Shown here piece after piece: positions 49,801-60,500 of a stretch of DNA of 64,000 nucleotides. The stretch is from Pocillopora verrucosa (Eukaryota; Cnidaria; Anthozoa; Scleractinia; Pocilloporidae), in assembly GCF_036669915.1 (NCBI RefSeq), contig NC_089318.1, positions 12,206,071 to 12,270,070 on the forward strand, in the 5' to 3' direction. The notes under the pieces are model-generated. The model did no database searches. It saw nothing but the letters and a program-made list of their open reading frames with translations, and had not been told where the DNA came from. The position numbers and the translations under genes were made by a program. Position 1 is the first letter of the stretch; each line of letters opens with the position of its first letter.

Positions 49801-52800
49801 AGGTACCTTGTCTCACTTCCAGCATCCCTTGGAACTTTAACCCACGCTTATGTTTGGCATGATAACTCTGGAGAAAGTCCTTCTTGGTTCTTGGACTACA
49901 TAGTTGTTAGGGAACAAAAAACGAGTCAAGAATGGAAATTTTTATGCAATCAGTGGTTTTCTCCCAACAAGGACGATGGAAAAATTGCTAGGAAGTTGTT
50001 GGTCGAGAGCACAAACTCATTTCCTGAATTCCAAGAGACATTCCGCGCGCGCCTGTCTGGTACACTGTATGAAAAACATTTATGGATGTCTTTAGTTACT
50101 AAACGGCCGGGAAGTTCATTTACACGAACTCAACGTGTTACGTGTTGTTTGTGCGTCATATTCAGCGCCATGCTGGCCAATGCAATGTTTTTTAACATGA
50201 GCGGTGAACCTACGGAGAATACAATCAAACTTGGTCCACTGAAGATTTCAATGAAGCAAATCATTATAATGATTCAAAGCTGCTTGATAATAGCTCCCAT
50301 CAATTTCCTCATTGTTGCCCTCTTCAAAAACTCCAGGTCAAAATTCGACAAGTATTGTTGCAATCAGTCAAGTGAAAAGGAAGATCAACATTCCGTGGAA
50401 GTGGATGACGATGGAAACAAGCCCTTGCACCATATTTTTCTTTACGCTGCTTGGTTTCTTTGTTTGGCCACTGCCATAACCTCTGCCACAGTCGTGTTCT
50501 TCTACAGTCTTATGTGGGGTAAGGAGACGGCCGATGAATGGCTTTCATCAATCCTGATGTCCATAACCATGGACATCCTTGCAATTCAACCCGTGCGCCT
50601 TGTCACGCTAACCGCAGTCGCTGCCATAATAATAACCAAAGCAAAGAGGACAAAAGCGAAGCTCTCATCTAAGACAAGGTAACCTCGGTACCCTCATTAT
50701 GTCAGTATACCAGTAAACGTCTGTCTGTGCTTTGCCTCTACTTTAAATCCTAGGTATATTACCATCTATTGAATGGTTATCGTTCGATTATCCAGCCGTT
50801 TTTTAACCGCTTGTGAGGCTATTTGGGCTCCTTTTAAACTCTTTTAGATCCTGCAGGTGTGGTTGCGCCCCACCCCCGGGGTATTGATGTTTTCTTTCTG
50901 TCTGTGCAAGGTCTTAAAGTTAGGGTCACTACAGGAGAGACTACAAAACCGTCATTTCAAATACAACAAAGCAAATTTCGAGTAGGTGTTGGAAGTAATC
51001 TAGGGTGTTGCATTTGCATCTGGTTGGAATTTTTCTTTAAGCTGTGCGACGCTGTGGCGGTAACTCGCTCCAGATTTTTTTTCCCAGTTAAGAACAAAAT
51101 TTAAACAATGTTCACTTTCCGGTCACCTGTATTTGCATTAAATTCCCATTTGGCATCACTTAAATTTCTCTTGCTCTGATTTGTTATATTTTTCTTCTCA
51201 ATCTGTTTTCAGGCCACCAGACATGTGAGAAATATAATTTTTAAAGTCATCAACAACTAAAAACATGTCTTCCTATTGCAGATCTCTGGCACGGAGGAAC
51301 AATGGGAATGATGAACCACCTGATAGTTTTAAAGGAGCCTTGCCGGATGCTACGCAGTTGGAAGGTTACAAAAAGTACAGAATCAATGAATCGAGAACTG
51401 TGTCGGCATTCCAATCTTTGACGTTCTTCGTTTCATATCTTTTGATACTTGGGATTGTGTGTTATGGAAACCAAGATTATCACCAATATCTGATAGGTAG
51501 AGAAGTTAAGGCTATTTTACCACGAAGTGAAAAGGTAAAGATGTCATGCATGCTAGAAATGTTCATACCTTTGTCGCTGTGTAAAGTTTTCCCCGATTAA
51601 AAAACAGATAAAAAAACATAGAAGAAAACCTTAAAGTAACGAAGTCCTCGATGTCGCACATAATCTCTGAGGCCCAAATTTTAATTATCCTGATATCATG
51701 ATCATTGCCAATAAAACGTTACAAACGAAGGTACACTGAATACGAAATATACTTTACTTTCCAGACAAGGCTTTATTTCGGCGCTTTTGTCATTTCGTGA
51801 CTTATTTTAGAAAAATGTTGATGTTTAGAACATTCATAATAGATTTTAGTAGAAATCCTGAGTAATTTTTGGGGCTATCTGTCGGAAACAAAAGGCCTGA
51901 GATCTAGAAAAGAGCGATCAAGTACAATTATAAGCAATTGAAGACTTTGTGGATTTCATTTGAATATTGAAGTTTTTATAATCGTTATGGTAATATATAT
52001 GTAGTGTACCTGTTTATAGTTAACTACATGTTTATCAGTGACGCCTTTTGGGGGTAATTTCAGGTACATGAAGCGTTAGGTTTGTGGATGTGGTTGATGA
52101 ACATTTATGCTCCTGCTATGTACCCATCACATTGGTACAACGGCGATAAGGGAAACAACGAGATGTACATCAGTGACATGAGCTCTGTGTTGATTGGCAT
52201 GCCACGGATCAGACAACTGAGGATCGAAAGAAGTAAGCGTGGTGTAAAATATTTTATTGTTTTTTTAGAGGGCACGGTAACGAATCTTGCAATCTGATTG
52301 GTTCTTTACCCGGTCAGTATTTTCCTATCTCTGCCCACGGGCCACGGTAACGCTTTCGTGAGTCGCCGAGTACATCCCAACTTTCGTTGTCATTTTTCAT
52401 AAATATACCTCGTTTTCCGGCTGGGCAGTATTTTTAAGCAAACACGTCGGTCACTACCTCAAGCCGATAAATAACTTATGAATCCTCTCTTTTCTCTCTA
52501 TCAAATCACTTTGGTTGACAGAAAAATATTGGTTTCAGAATGAATTTGTATAAACAATAGTGTCATTACGTTGGTTGACAAGCGGCCTAAAAACCGTCTG
52601 CAATTAATTTTAATCGTTCACAAAAAGTACCCAGAAAGTTGAAACGTGAGGTATTTGGTTACAGTTAAACTGAACGATGGAACTTTCATTCATTTAATAT
52701 CTGAATTTTCTCGAGCAATTTGTTCATAGTGAAAGAGCGAGCGAAGTTTTAATATAAGTTCTACAACAAATATACGCTCCTGATGAGTTTTTCCAATTCC

Positions 52801-55800
52801 GTTCAATTTGGACATTTGTACCTTAAATTGCACAACAGAAATTGAAGGAATTTTTTGAGAAAAGGCCGCATTACATTCCCTTGTGTCTCGTTGGAGTGTG
52901 CCGTTCGAATTTAGTTTTTGTGAAGGAAAGATCAGAGTTAAACACACCATTACAGCAAACAAACGAGCAAACTCGTACAACTTCAAAATAAAAAAATTGA
53001 ATTTACTCACAATTACTTTCCTCGCCGTTTACTTAATGAACAGAGGTAAATCTTCGTACATGAATGAATGGTCGATGAGAGTGAATAATACTTTCCGTTA
53101 GATCATAGACTGTTTTTGAAGAAAACATTGTCGTGACAGTCCTTGCCAAACTAGTTCTGTTGGTTTTCAAATGTTCCTACGCTTTTTTTTTCTTGCGCGC
53201 TCTCTAATTGACAGGTGTCAAATTGTGACAGATACTTGTAAAAATAATGTTTCAAAGTTTGTTTGGAAGCCTTTTAAATCACCTTCATCGTTACGGAAAT
53301 GAAAATGTTTCGCTGAGGCATCTCTCTTAAATTTGCATCACCTCTATTTTAACTACCATTTACTCACTCAAAAATTGTTCAGTTAATGGAAGATCTTGCC
53401 GTATTTACGGCCATAAATCATTCGGGTTCTTTCGGAAAGAATTTCGCCAAGTTTAAAAACAATAAATATGTTATTTACCGGCTAAGGGTCGGTCCGTATG
53501 GTGGAAAACTGTGACCTCGGTCTTGAAAATGCTGCCCTCGGCCTACGGCCTCGGGCAGTATTTTCAAGACCTCGGTCACAGTTTTTCACCATACGGACCT
53601 CCCAGCCGGCAAATAACATATATATATTTTACTATCATTACTTTGTATTCCACTACTTATTGGTTATTTCGAGAGGAACGAGTTACAGTTTTCCCTTTTT
53701 GTGTGTGTTTGGATTTTTCAACTTCGATGAAAAAGTTTTCTTACGAAATCGACTTTTCACATAATTGAGTTTTATCGCTTTTTTTTCTGCTTGGACTTCG
53801 GCACGGCATCCTATTGCACGATTAAATTTCAGTCTTCCAGCGTGAATATTTGATGACAATAGGAATATTCAAATAAGGATCCTTCTCTTCTCACAAGGAC
53901 CTTTCATTTAAAGATAAAATAGTGCAAAGGAAAAGGATATAAATGCTTTTTAATTAAGAATAATGCTGGAAATTTGGGGTTTGGATCTACGCTGTCACTT
54001 GATAGTTTCCATTCGTTGGAAACCCTTTACACTCGTGGGTGGTGAGATGCGGTTAGACTTAAGTGTGTTGCCCGAAAACAAAACACTAAACCCGACCAGG
54101 CCTCGAACCCACAGCCTTGCGGACTAACATTGGGCCTTTACGGCTCACCGAAAAAACTTACCTGCATTGACAGCGTTCAATATCTGCTCAGTGTAGAATT
54201 TGCTGCTCCCGACCCGTCGCAACAACGTTGTTTTCTGGTCTTACAAGTAAACTACCTGTGATGAGAAATTCTTTTTACTACCTTTCTTATATTCGCTCAA
54301 TTTACTTGTGCTTACTGTAGTAATGTTAGTGCATTTTTTTTTGCTATTCGATAGACTCATGTCCTAAGAGGCTCGTGGAAATCTGTAACGTTACTGAAGT
54401 TTGCTATCCTCACTATGCCATTTGCCGTGAAGATAAAACACCAATGTACCTCCCAAAATGGAAACTTCCTCCAACTGTTCTTTCATCGTCCTCGTTTGAT
54501 AGATTGTGTCCAAAGCCTTGGCGGTATCATACCTCAGGAGAAACTAACAATTTACCAAAAGTAACCCCTCGAGAAACATATGGAGGAGGTGGTTATGTGG
54601 CTGATCTTGGATATGATTTACAGACAGCAAGATACGTTATGGAAAACTTAAATGAGAACAGCTGGATCGATCGGCGAACTCGAGCCGTCGTCTTGGAATT
54701 TAACATTTTCAACAGTAACATGAACATCCTCGTGGTCGCACAGTACTTCTTCGAATTCCTACCAACAGGTGGAGTTTTCAAATATGTTAGTGTGCAAATG
54801 TTGAATTTGTATGGAACAGAGACTGGTTTGGTGCAAGTTGTCTTACTTTGTCGCCTTCTTCTTCTGGTCATGATCATTGCTTTCGGTGTAATTCAAGTGG
54901 TCAAAATGTACCGTCAAAGAAAGTCATACTTCAAAAGCTTTTGGAACTGGCTTATTCTTGCCCTCATCATTACTTCTATAACTTCTGTAGTTCTTCACAT
55001 CTTTCGAGAGAGGGCCGCCAAAGACACCATAAAGGAACTTCAGAGGAACATTTATGCTATGGTCAGCTTCCACAAACCTTTACGTTTGCTGCACTTTGAA
55101 ACTGCTGCTCTGTCCATCGTCATCTTTCTGGCGACAGTTAAGCTGCTGAGACTCCTACGCTTTAGCAAGCAAACAGTATTTCTGTCGATAACAGTTCGAT
55201 TTGCTGGAAAATATTTGTTTTCCTTCTCGTTCGTTTTCATTATCATTTTCTGTTCGTTTGCCATGTCTGGTATGATGGCGTTTGGATCTGTTGTGGAGTC
55301 CTATTCCAGTTTCCCACGTGCCTGTGTGGCTCAGTTTGAATTCCTACTCGGAAAGGCTGTGCCCAATTTTCAAATGGCAAGAGTAAACCCTTTTCTTTCC
55401 TTTGTGTTTTTTAGCCTTTACGTTTGCTCTATGACTGTCTTTTTCCTCAATCTATTCATCGTCATTTTGAACTGTGCTTTGGAGGAGGTTAAGAATAATC
55501 TTGATTCTGTGGCAGATGAGCTCGACTTGGCCGAATTTATGATTAGTTACTTGTTCCAGGGCATTTCTAATCTATTTGGCTGGAAAAAACGCAAGAACTG
55601 CAAACTCTATTGCGAGAGTATGACTTTTGAAGATGAATGCGCCTATGTTGAGAAATGTCTTATTGAAATCGATCAAAGACTCTTCATATTGTCAGAGCCC
55701 ACCTTTCCGGAAGAGCGTTACCGTTTAAAGAAAGATCGGATGGTGAATACATCCCTGTTCCAGACGCAGTCTCATTTGATTAATAGTGAAACAGGCTCTG

Positions 55801-56015
55801 ACAGCAAAGTAACATCCCTTCAACAAGCAGATAGAAGGAGTATGAGCGAAGAAGAAACTCTTGATAGTCCTGAAAGAGAAGTTGTAGTGGAAGTGGACTG
55901 CGATCCCTCAAATTTCACCGTGAAAGAAATGATAGAAAATTGTGAACAAACGATAAATCGAACGGCCTCCCCTTCGCAAATACATATGGCCACTGAATAC
56001 GAAGAGAATTATTAA
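34103..56015 (+). CDS. Polycystin-1-like receptor/channel, 5' end not found
   Basis: An 11-TM polycystin-1-family membrane protein, 22 exons, about 2948 residues visible. Exons: 34103-34807, 35218-35342, 36039-36100, 36357-36508, 37197-37496, 38939-39238, 39758-40054, 40297-40590, 41033-41329, 41572-41673, 42586-43315, 44149-44749, 44910-45095, 45796-45921, 46554-46742, 47687-47917, 48193-48936, 49269-49505, 49594-50678, 51282-51534, 52064-52232, 54355-56015. Every junction is GT...AG and in phase. Domain order: LamG-like, SEA, five FN3, calcium-binding EGF, REJ, GPS, PLAT after TM1, then TM2-11 with the polycystin loop and PKD channel. The stop is TAA at 56013-56015. The first exon starts within a codon and its first in-frame Met is far inside the LamG-like domain, so a signal-peptide exon must lie upstream; I could not find it. 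Closest named relatives are PKD1L2/PKDREJ-type proteins, but the N-terminal architecture differs. Confidence 0.92.
35218..36508 (+). other. SEA-like domain across three exons
   Basis: Exons 35218-35342, 36039-36100 and 36357-36508 together read FNIVLLDLPWEPNLADTES, then LIVQFTNQ, NVSSFSQLRGGNVTAKMTFN and LNSRIEILSC. The pattern (hydrophobic strand, acidic loop, helix, a 'GGNVTAKMTF' strand) resembles SEA domains, which are membrane-proximal and sometimes self-cleave. The usual G-S-x-x-x cleavage motif is not evident. Confidence 0.6.
36806..36833. repeat. Short hairpin in polycystin intron
   Basis: ATTGTGGCGA-CTTGCAAC-TCGCCACAAT: 10-bp perfect arms around an 8-base loop. Function unknown. Confidence 0.7.
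37197..41329 (+). other. Five single-exon fibronectin III modules
   Basis: Exons 37197-37496, 38939-39238, 39758-40054, 40297-40590 and 41033-41329 each encode one 98-100 residue module and are bounded by phase-1 introns on both sides. FN3 hallmarks are visible: the early Trp in strand B (LFVSWINS, LLVEWKNV, SIQWTFNN, IKIHWGPI) and the Y-x-V/I-x-V strand F (LYKVQVAGRT, AYKVSVKAL, TYNIKVGAFT, TYRISVAGFT). The first module is the most diverged. Confidence 0.88.
41572..41673 (+). other. Calcium-binding EGF exon
   Basis: Starts DIDECSSNPASCPYGETCVN and continues to FFCLNTTNDR: a DxDEC calcium-binding start and five Cys, with the sixth probably supplied by the next exon (DGSSC). Phase 1 at both ends, like the FN3 exons before it. 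Confidence 0.85.
42586..47917 (+). other. REJ (receptor for egg jelly) region
   Basis: Exons 42586-43315, 44149-44749, 44910-45095, 45796-45921, 46554-46742 and 47687-47917 encode about 690 residues. Signs of REJ: LDGSPSRDLD, LTFEWSC, YDIKLTVKKRD, YRLTIDVEN, then LKCANWNDPNTPLLYEF, and a helical region (ATQMAIAVLKSLELQ). REJ modules sit between Ig-like repeats and GPS in polycystin-1 proteins. The exact C-terminal limit is not visible. Confidence 0.8.
43591..43830. repeat. Tandem duplication, 141-bp spacing, in REJ intron
   Basis: ACAATAACTTTCACAAATTA starts at 43591 and again at 43732, with about 95 similar bases in each copy (both reach TTTTGCTTTGATGTTGC). It lies in the intron between 43315 and 44149. 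Copies differ at several positions. Confidence 0.85.
48193..49505 (+). other. GPS cleavage site and first membrane segment
   Basis: The end of exon 48193-48936 (LSCRFWSHEDQKWLTEGCK) and exon 49269-49505 (LLCLCNHLTSFGGG) form a complete GPS motif. The cleavage tripeptide HLT is at 49314-49322, intact, so autoproteolysis as in polycystin-1 is plausible. TM1 (GVLLTIIFAFFLYCIAFILA) follows in the same exon. Confidence 0.9.
49594..50678 (+). other. PLAT domain and TM2-TM5 exon
   Basis: The exon begins just after TM1. HQYELTISTGVWSESGTTAR opens a PLAT/LH2 beta-sandwich (with PITLRG, TLTHAYVWHDNSG and WFLDYIVVRE), the cytosolic lipid-binding module of polycystin-1 proteins. Four hydrophobic segments follow: VTCCLCVIFSAML, IIIMIQSCLIIAPINFLI, IFLYAAWFLCLATAITSA and SITMDILAIQPVRLVTL. 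Confidence 0.9.
52257..53623 (-). mobile_element. Fold-back non-autonomous element, copy B
   Basis: About 1367 bp, the reverse complement of 1508-2819 with scattered changes. It sits in the last polycystin intron, 24 bp after the exon 52064-52232 donor. An 8-bp ATATTTTA flanks both ends (52249-52256, 53624-53631), a candidate target-site duplication (8 bp would suit hAT-type insertion). Its ends are not inverted repeats of one another; instead one end is a 152-bp palindrome. An open frame of 106 codons (53010-52690, minus) is present but is broken in copy A and matches nothing I know. Confidence 0.8.
53468..53619. repeat. Palindromic hairpin end of copy B
   Basis: Arms run from ATGTTATTTACCGGC through TCCGTATGGTG...GTGACCTCGGTCTTGAAAAT to a GC-rich centre CCTCGGCCTACGGCCTCGGG near 53536, then back. 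It is the full-length form of the shorter palindrome at 1512-1608. Confidence 0.88.
54060..54150 (-). repeat. tRNA-derived SINE-like fragment
   Basis: On the minus strand GGTTCGAGGCC (54109-54099) matches the RNA polymerase III B-box consensus exactly, preceded by GTCCGCAAGGCTGTG. A convincing A-box is not seen. It lies in the last polycystin intron. Probably a degenerate SINE; a real tRNA is excluded because no cloverleaf forms. Confidence 0.4.
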
Positions 56016-56705
56016 ATTTGGGAACACTTGTGGCACTTAACAAAATAATCTCGAAGTATATTATCACTTTCATTGTGTAATGTAAAATAACTAACCAAGT
56101 CTCAATTTCAGTGTCATTTTAGTTTAGACAGTAAAGCTTTTAAATGTCAAAGAGTGACTTGCTTTTACATACCAAGAGAGACATTAATTAAGGTCACTAT
56201 CAACAAAATAGGGTGCCTTCAAACTATAAAAATCGAGATCACGGACGAAAGCTCGCGGCAAACGTAAGCACTCTGCTGGAGGCCTTTTCAATTATGACAC
56301 CTTTCGCTCTTCAGTACGGCTTCCCCCAAAACATTCTTTCAGCCCCATCTTGTTTTCTCATAGAGATCTTACAATTTTTTTCCTGTAAATCAAACTTAAC
56401 TACTTTCCCTAGCTGAAGAGCTAAAAAACGAAAAATTTCAACCAGATTTTGTGGACAGTTACCTCAAGCCAAGTACGTCAGGGTCTTTTGCTAGGAAAGA
56501 GCTAGATTTAAAGATTTTTGTGTTACAGGCTTCGGAAATGAAGCGGTGAATTACCTTCATTGGGGCTCGTGGAGATTTAAATGTTGCAGTGAGACACCTG
56601 GAAAATGCATATTTCGCGCCGATTTTGTGTGAAGAACAAAGTTTATTTTTTACTGCTTTTGCGAGTTTCGATGATCAGTTGTGCAGAAAAGCTAAGTAAC
56701 GATTC
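56016..56705. other. Probable 3' UTR then intergenic sequence
   Basis: A/T-rich sequence follows the polycystin stop. No canonical AATAAA occurs in the first 150 bases (AAAATAATC at about 56041 is the nearest). No further gene recognised. Confidence 0.4.
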
Positions 56706-57127
56706 AAGGGGGTAAGTTTCTAAAGAAACTCTAATACTACGTCGGTGGGAGAGTAGAACAGGGTAATTTAGTCTTATCAAATGAGTTGATAACGTAAACC
56801 TACGAAAAGATTGGCCTAGCTGGGTCCCATTTTAGTAACCACGGCTACGCCATTAGTTTACTTGTAATACTTGCCACTGAACGAAAAGCAATTAATCCCC
56901 ACGGTATTAACGAGCGCTTTTCAGTCAACTAATTCATTCATGTTTTCTCATCACCACATTGCCACCAATAGGGTAACTCCATTTCTGCATAAAAACCCAC
57001 ACACAACCCACAATTCCTCCAATCGCTCGCTGACGAAGGGCTAACGCTCGAAACGATAGCTTTTAAACTCTTTACGGTGGCCAATTTACGTTATCAACTC
57101 AGTTAATAATACTAAATTACCCTGAGT
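56706..57127. mobile_element. MITE with inverted ends
   Basis: CAGGGTAATTTAGTCTTATC with GAGTTGATAACGTAAA on the left, and on the right its inverted counterpart TTTACGTTATCAACTCAGTT ... CTAAATTACCCTG. Between them is the family-typical GACGAAGGGCTAACGCTCGA. No coding capacity. Confidence 0.75.
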
Positions 57128-57384
57128 AACGATTCACTTACCTGTCAGTTATAGACGTCGGTTGCTGAGCACAGTTTGATCATTACTCACGAATGAGGTC
57201 AGGTGGCTCATACTAATCGCCTTTTTAAGAAAGTCTTGTGTTCAGTTCGAACTGAAAACAGCTTAATAGCTTGATTCAATTGTATTTTAATGTAAATCTG
57301 TATTCCTCCTTAAAAGTTGCAAAAGAAAAGACAAAGTAACTTTTCAATACAACAAACATCCAAACTTTGTTAAAACACTCAATG

Positions 57385-57585
57385 AATAAAGGGTAAGTTT
57401 TCAAACAAACCGTGTTGCTGCGTCGGTGTGGGATATTACAAGATAATCTGGTTTTGTCAGCTGAGTCGATAATATAAATTAAGCACTTTAGGGAGTTTCT
57501 AGAACCTTAGAAACTCTTTCCGGAGGCCATTTTCTACATTATCTACTCAGTTGATAAAATCAAATTATCTTGTTAAAATACCACG
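57385..57585. mobile_element. Second, diverged MITE copy
   Basis: Starts like the 56706 copy (AAGGGTAAGTTT ... CTGCGTCGGTGTGGGATA) and shows the same inverted core: CAGCTGAGTCGATAATATAA against ATTATCTACTCAGTTGATAA. Shorter and more diverged. A further short piece of the family (CGTTTCGAGTGTTAGCCCTT) lies at about 33835. Confidence 0.65.
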
Positions 57586-57589
57586 AGTA

Positions 57590-60500
57590 CAAGCGGGTGG
57601 TATACCAAGGAATCACTGTGGCTTAGTGACCAGGGAAGGGGAAGGGGTTCTACCATACCGTTTTGTAGAAATTTGGGGCCATATCACCTTGTTTTCTTGT
57701 TAACAGAACTCATTCCGTTTGAGTCTCGTAAATCCAATCACAACAGTAATCACGACAGTCAATGAGAAGAAAGGAAACATCGTAAGGAACAACTGAGAAG
57801 TCGAAGCAAAAGCAAGCGAACTGTCTGAAGCGCCGGAATACGTATGTTAGTGGCCAACTTGCGTTTGGTTTTAGTTATGAATGTGGTTGGCCGAGAGGAT
57901 GGTGCAAGTTTGAAGCAAAACCGAAGCAATCCCGGATTATTTTCGACACCCACTTGTAACTTGTCGTATGAAGTAACAATTTGTTCGAAAACGAGGGTTT
58001 CTCATGCGCCCTGGTACCTCCATATAGTTACATCCTTTTATCAATAAGTGTGTTTAGCTTCATTTTTTTTACACAATATTATAACCGCTTTGAATTTTTT
58101 AAGTTACTGGACAAAAAACCGTGTATTTACCCTCTAAACACCGCCTGGATTAAAAAATTTAACGAGTTTGTCAGTTTTTCAATTCTATCTTAAGATAATA
58201 ACCACAGCAATGGATATCACTCGTTTTACATATTAATGAATTGTAATGATTTTTGTCCCTGATTCATCATCTCTCATCACAAAGTATGAGATATTAGAAG
58301 GAGGACATCCTACGTTTTTAGAGAGGAAATTGTAGGTGTTGAGATAATTTTAAATCTAATGTCAGCTGAAGTTTGCATTTTACACAACTGAGCACGTAGG
58401 CTGTTGTAAACATGTTTTTAATTAAAACGTCTTCAATTAAAATTTAGGCATTGTCTTCAAAGCAATTAGTTTTGTGTGGAGATAAGCTTCCGTACAAAAC
58501 TAATGAGTTCCGTAGACATTATGTTCCTCAGCCGCGTTTCCGAACGCTGATAAATGATATGTACAATTAAAATCTCTTCTCAAAATTTAAAGGGTTTTGC
58601 AAATTTATTTTTCTTTAGGAAACTAATTCATTTTTTATCTTACAAGATACTACCAAGAATATTTAATATTATGATGAACAAAAACCCACCATGGAGACAG
58701 GCCCTCTTTTGAATCTTGAAAAAAAAACATATTGGAACCGCAAAAGAATAAATGGCCTCATAAGTTTGCGTTTTTAAGTCATTTTGAAATTTTCTGCATT
58801 AAAAGAGACTCAGAACTGTTCTTGTGTGTTGTTATTATGGTAACTTACATATGTTATGAACCGTATTCAAGATGGTGGCAAAAAATGATGCTTTTTAAAG
58901 TGACATATTTGCTTAATTATCTGCTGTGTTATTAGTTTTTATTACCGAGAGTCAAAAATACCTTGATTTGAGCGTGTGGTCGTTTTCGATATCATGAATC
59001 AAAAGTGATCGAGGTACAACGGTCAAGTCAATAAATCAAATGTTCACAACGAATAACTGATGTCTCTCTGTCATTTAGGTATGCAGGAGCCATTTCTGAG
59101 TCTTTCTTTAATCTTAGGTCTCCTTCAAGCTCGCTAGTGTATTGCAAATCAAAGGTTTTCAAAGCATATGTCGTTGGTCTGCAATGTATTCTGGGAAGTG
59201 TTATCGTGCCTCCTTTTGAAGTTCTGTCTTTGCCTTAATGTTCTGCTCAGTGAAGCATTGACTGGACCTGCAAGAACCATAAATGAAAAGAATTGTGGAT
59301 AAAAGTCTACAGTTGAAATCTGGCTACCGTCTGATGTTTCTTATTGACAACGTTCACATCAGCTAGGTGAGCTAAGATAAGAACTATCTTCTAACACTGA
59401 ATCTTTAAGTTGCTATTTATGTAATGTTTACAGTTTGTTTTTCAGCTTTATGTAGTTTAGAAACACCATTGGAGATCTTTTAAGCTAGCTTTTACTTTCA
59501 AAATATGACTCTAAACTTTGTCGAGCGTGGAAGCTTGTATCAATAAGTATTCAGACAAGAAAGACTGATTTAGGTTCTAAGGTGTGCTATTTCCATTACT
59601 GAACACCATCAACTTGTCAAATTCCGAACTCAACCGAAGGTCTCTTGACTGCATGCTTTTTATGTTTGTAAGTTTTTATTGTTTCTTTTCTCTTTTTTTC
59701 TTGTCACTCTCGAAAAGTCTTTGATTCCATATATTGGGCTACTCGCTTAACTTTGCGAGAAAAAGAATCTTCATGATTCGCATATGGAGTTCACAAAGAC
59801 AAGTAGCATCTTATTAGAAAACGAAGTCCAAATCTTTCCTTTTCTCCATTTCGTGATGAAAATGAAATATGTACACCTGGATAAATATTTCGGTAGTTCG
59901 CTATTGAAGCTAAATTCACAACTGTTTTGTCAGGCAAGAAGTGATTGTTCGCTCGACCGACCCACAATTTGAATAAATGCAGAATAACATTTGAAGCGAA
60001 CATTTTGAGCAAATGGCATGTTGAATATATGGGAAAAAATCCCCAAACAGCAATTGCTGAGACAGAATTAGATCCATAAACACTTAAGCATGCAAAAATC
60101 TAAATTGACCAACAGCAGTGAACGTTTTCGTTGTGTTTTATGACACAGTGCTTTTGCTCTACATAATAGTTTAGAAATGAATATCTTTTTTGAGAATTCT
60201 AAACTGTAATTTACTTGTCGCGGTAGGCGCTTGATTAACATCTGATCTACCAAGAGGACATTGCCTTGATGTTCTCTCGCAGTTAACAAATCTTTTTTCT
60301 CACTGTTGACAATTTCATAAACATATGCGTGGGATGAATGAATATTCAATACATGAACCGAAGTCAAAATATAACTTCTTTTCGAAATTTGCTATTTGTC
60401 GACAAATTGGTGTGGCTTAATATGGACTTAGCAGATAATGAAGTCTTCATTAAGTTTTGGCATCACACATTGAACGCTGACGCAAGCCGATGTGACCAAA

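Larger units (their letters stand above)
51282..56015 (+). other. Polycystin loop and PKD-channel region
   Basis: Exon 51282-51534 carries TM6 (LTFFVSYLLILGIVCYG). Exon 52064-52232 and the start of exon 54355-56015 encode the extracellular polycystin (TOP) loop, including LIGMPRIRQLRIERNSCPKR. The last exon continues with TYGGGGYVADLG, five TM segments, the pore stretch YSSFPRACVAQFEFLLGKAV and the final TM (MTVFFLNLFIVILNCALEEV). The cytosolic tail of about 150 residues is acidic with no clear EF hand. The pore filter reads LGK where PKD2-type channels have LGD. Confidence 0.9.

Noticed and set aside
52690..53010. 106-codon minus-strand frame inside mobile element copy B
   Set aside because: The same frame has a stop in copy A and resembles no protein family, so it is probably a chance frame in a non-autonomous element.
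54592..54880. Minus-strand open frame opposite the last polycystin exon
   Set aside because: It is a shadow of the coding strand with no independent support.
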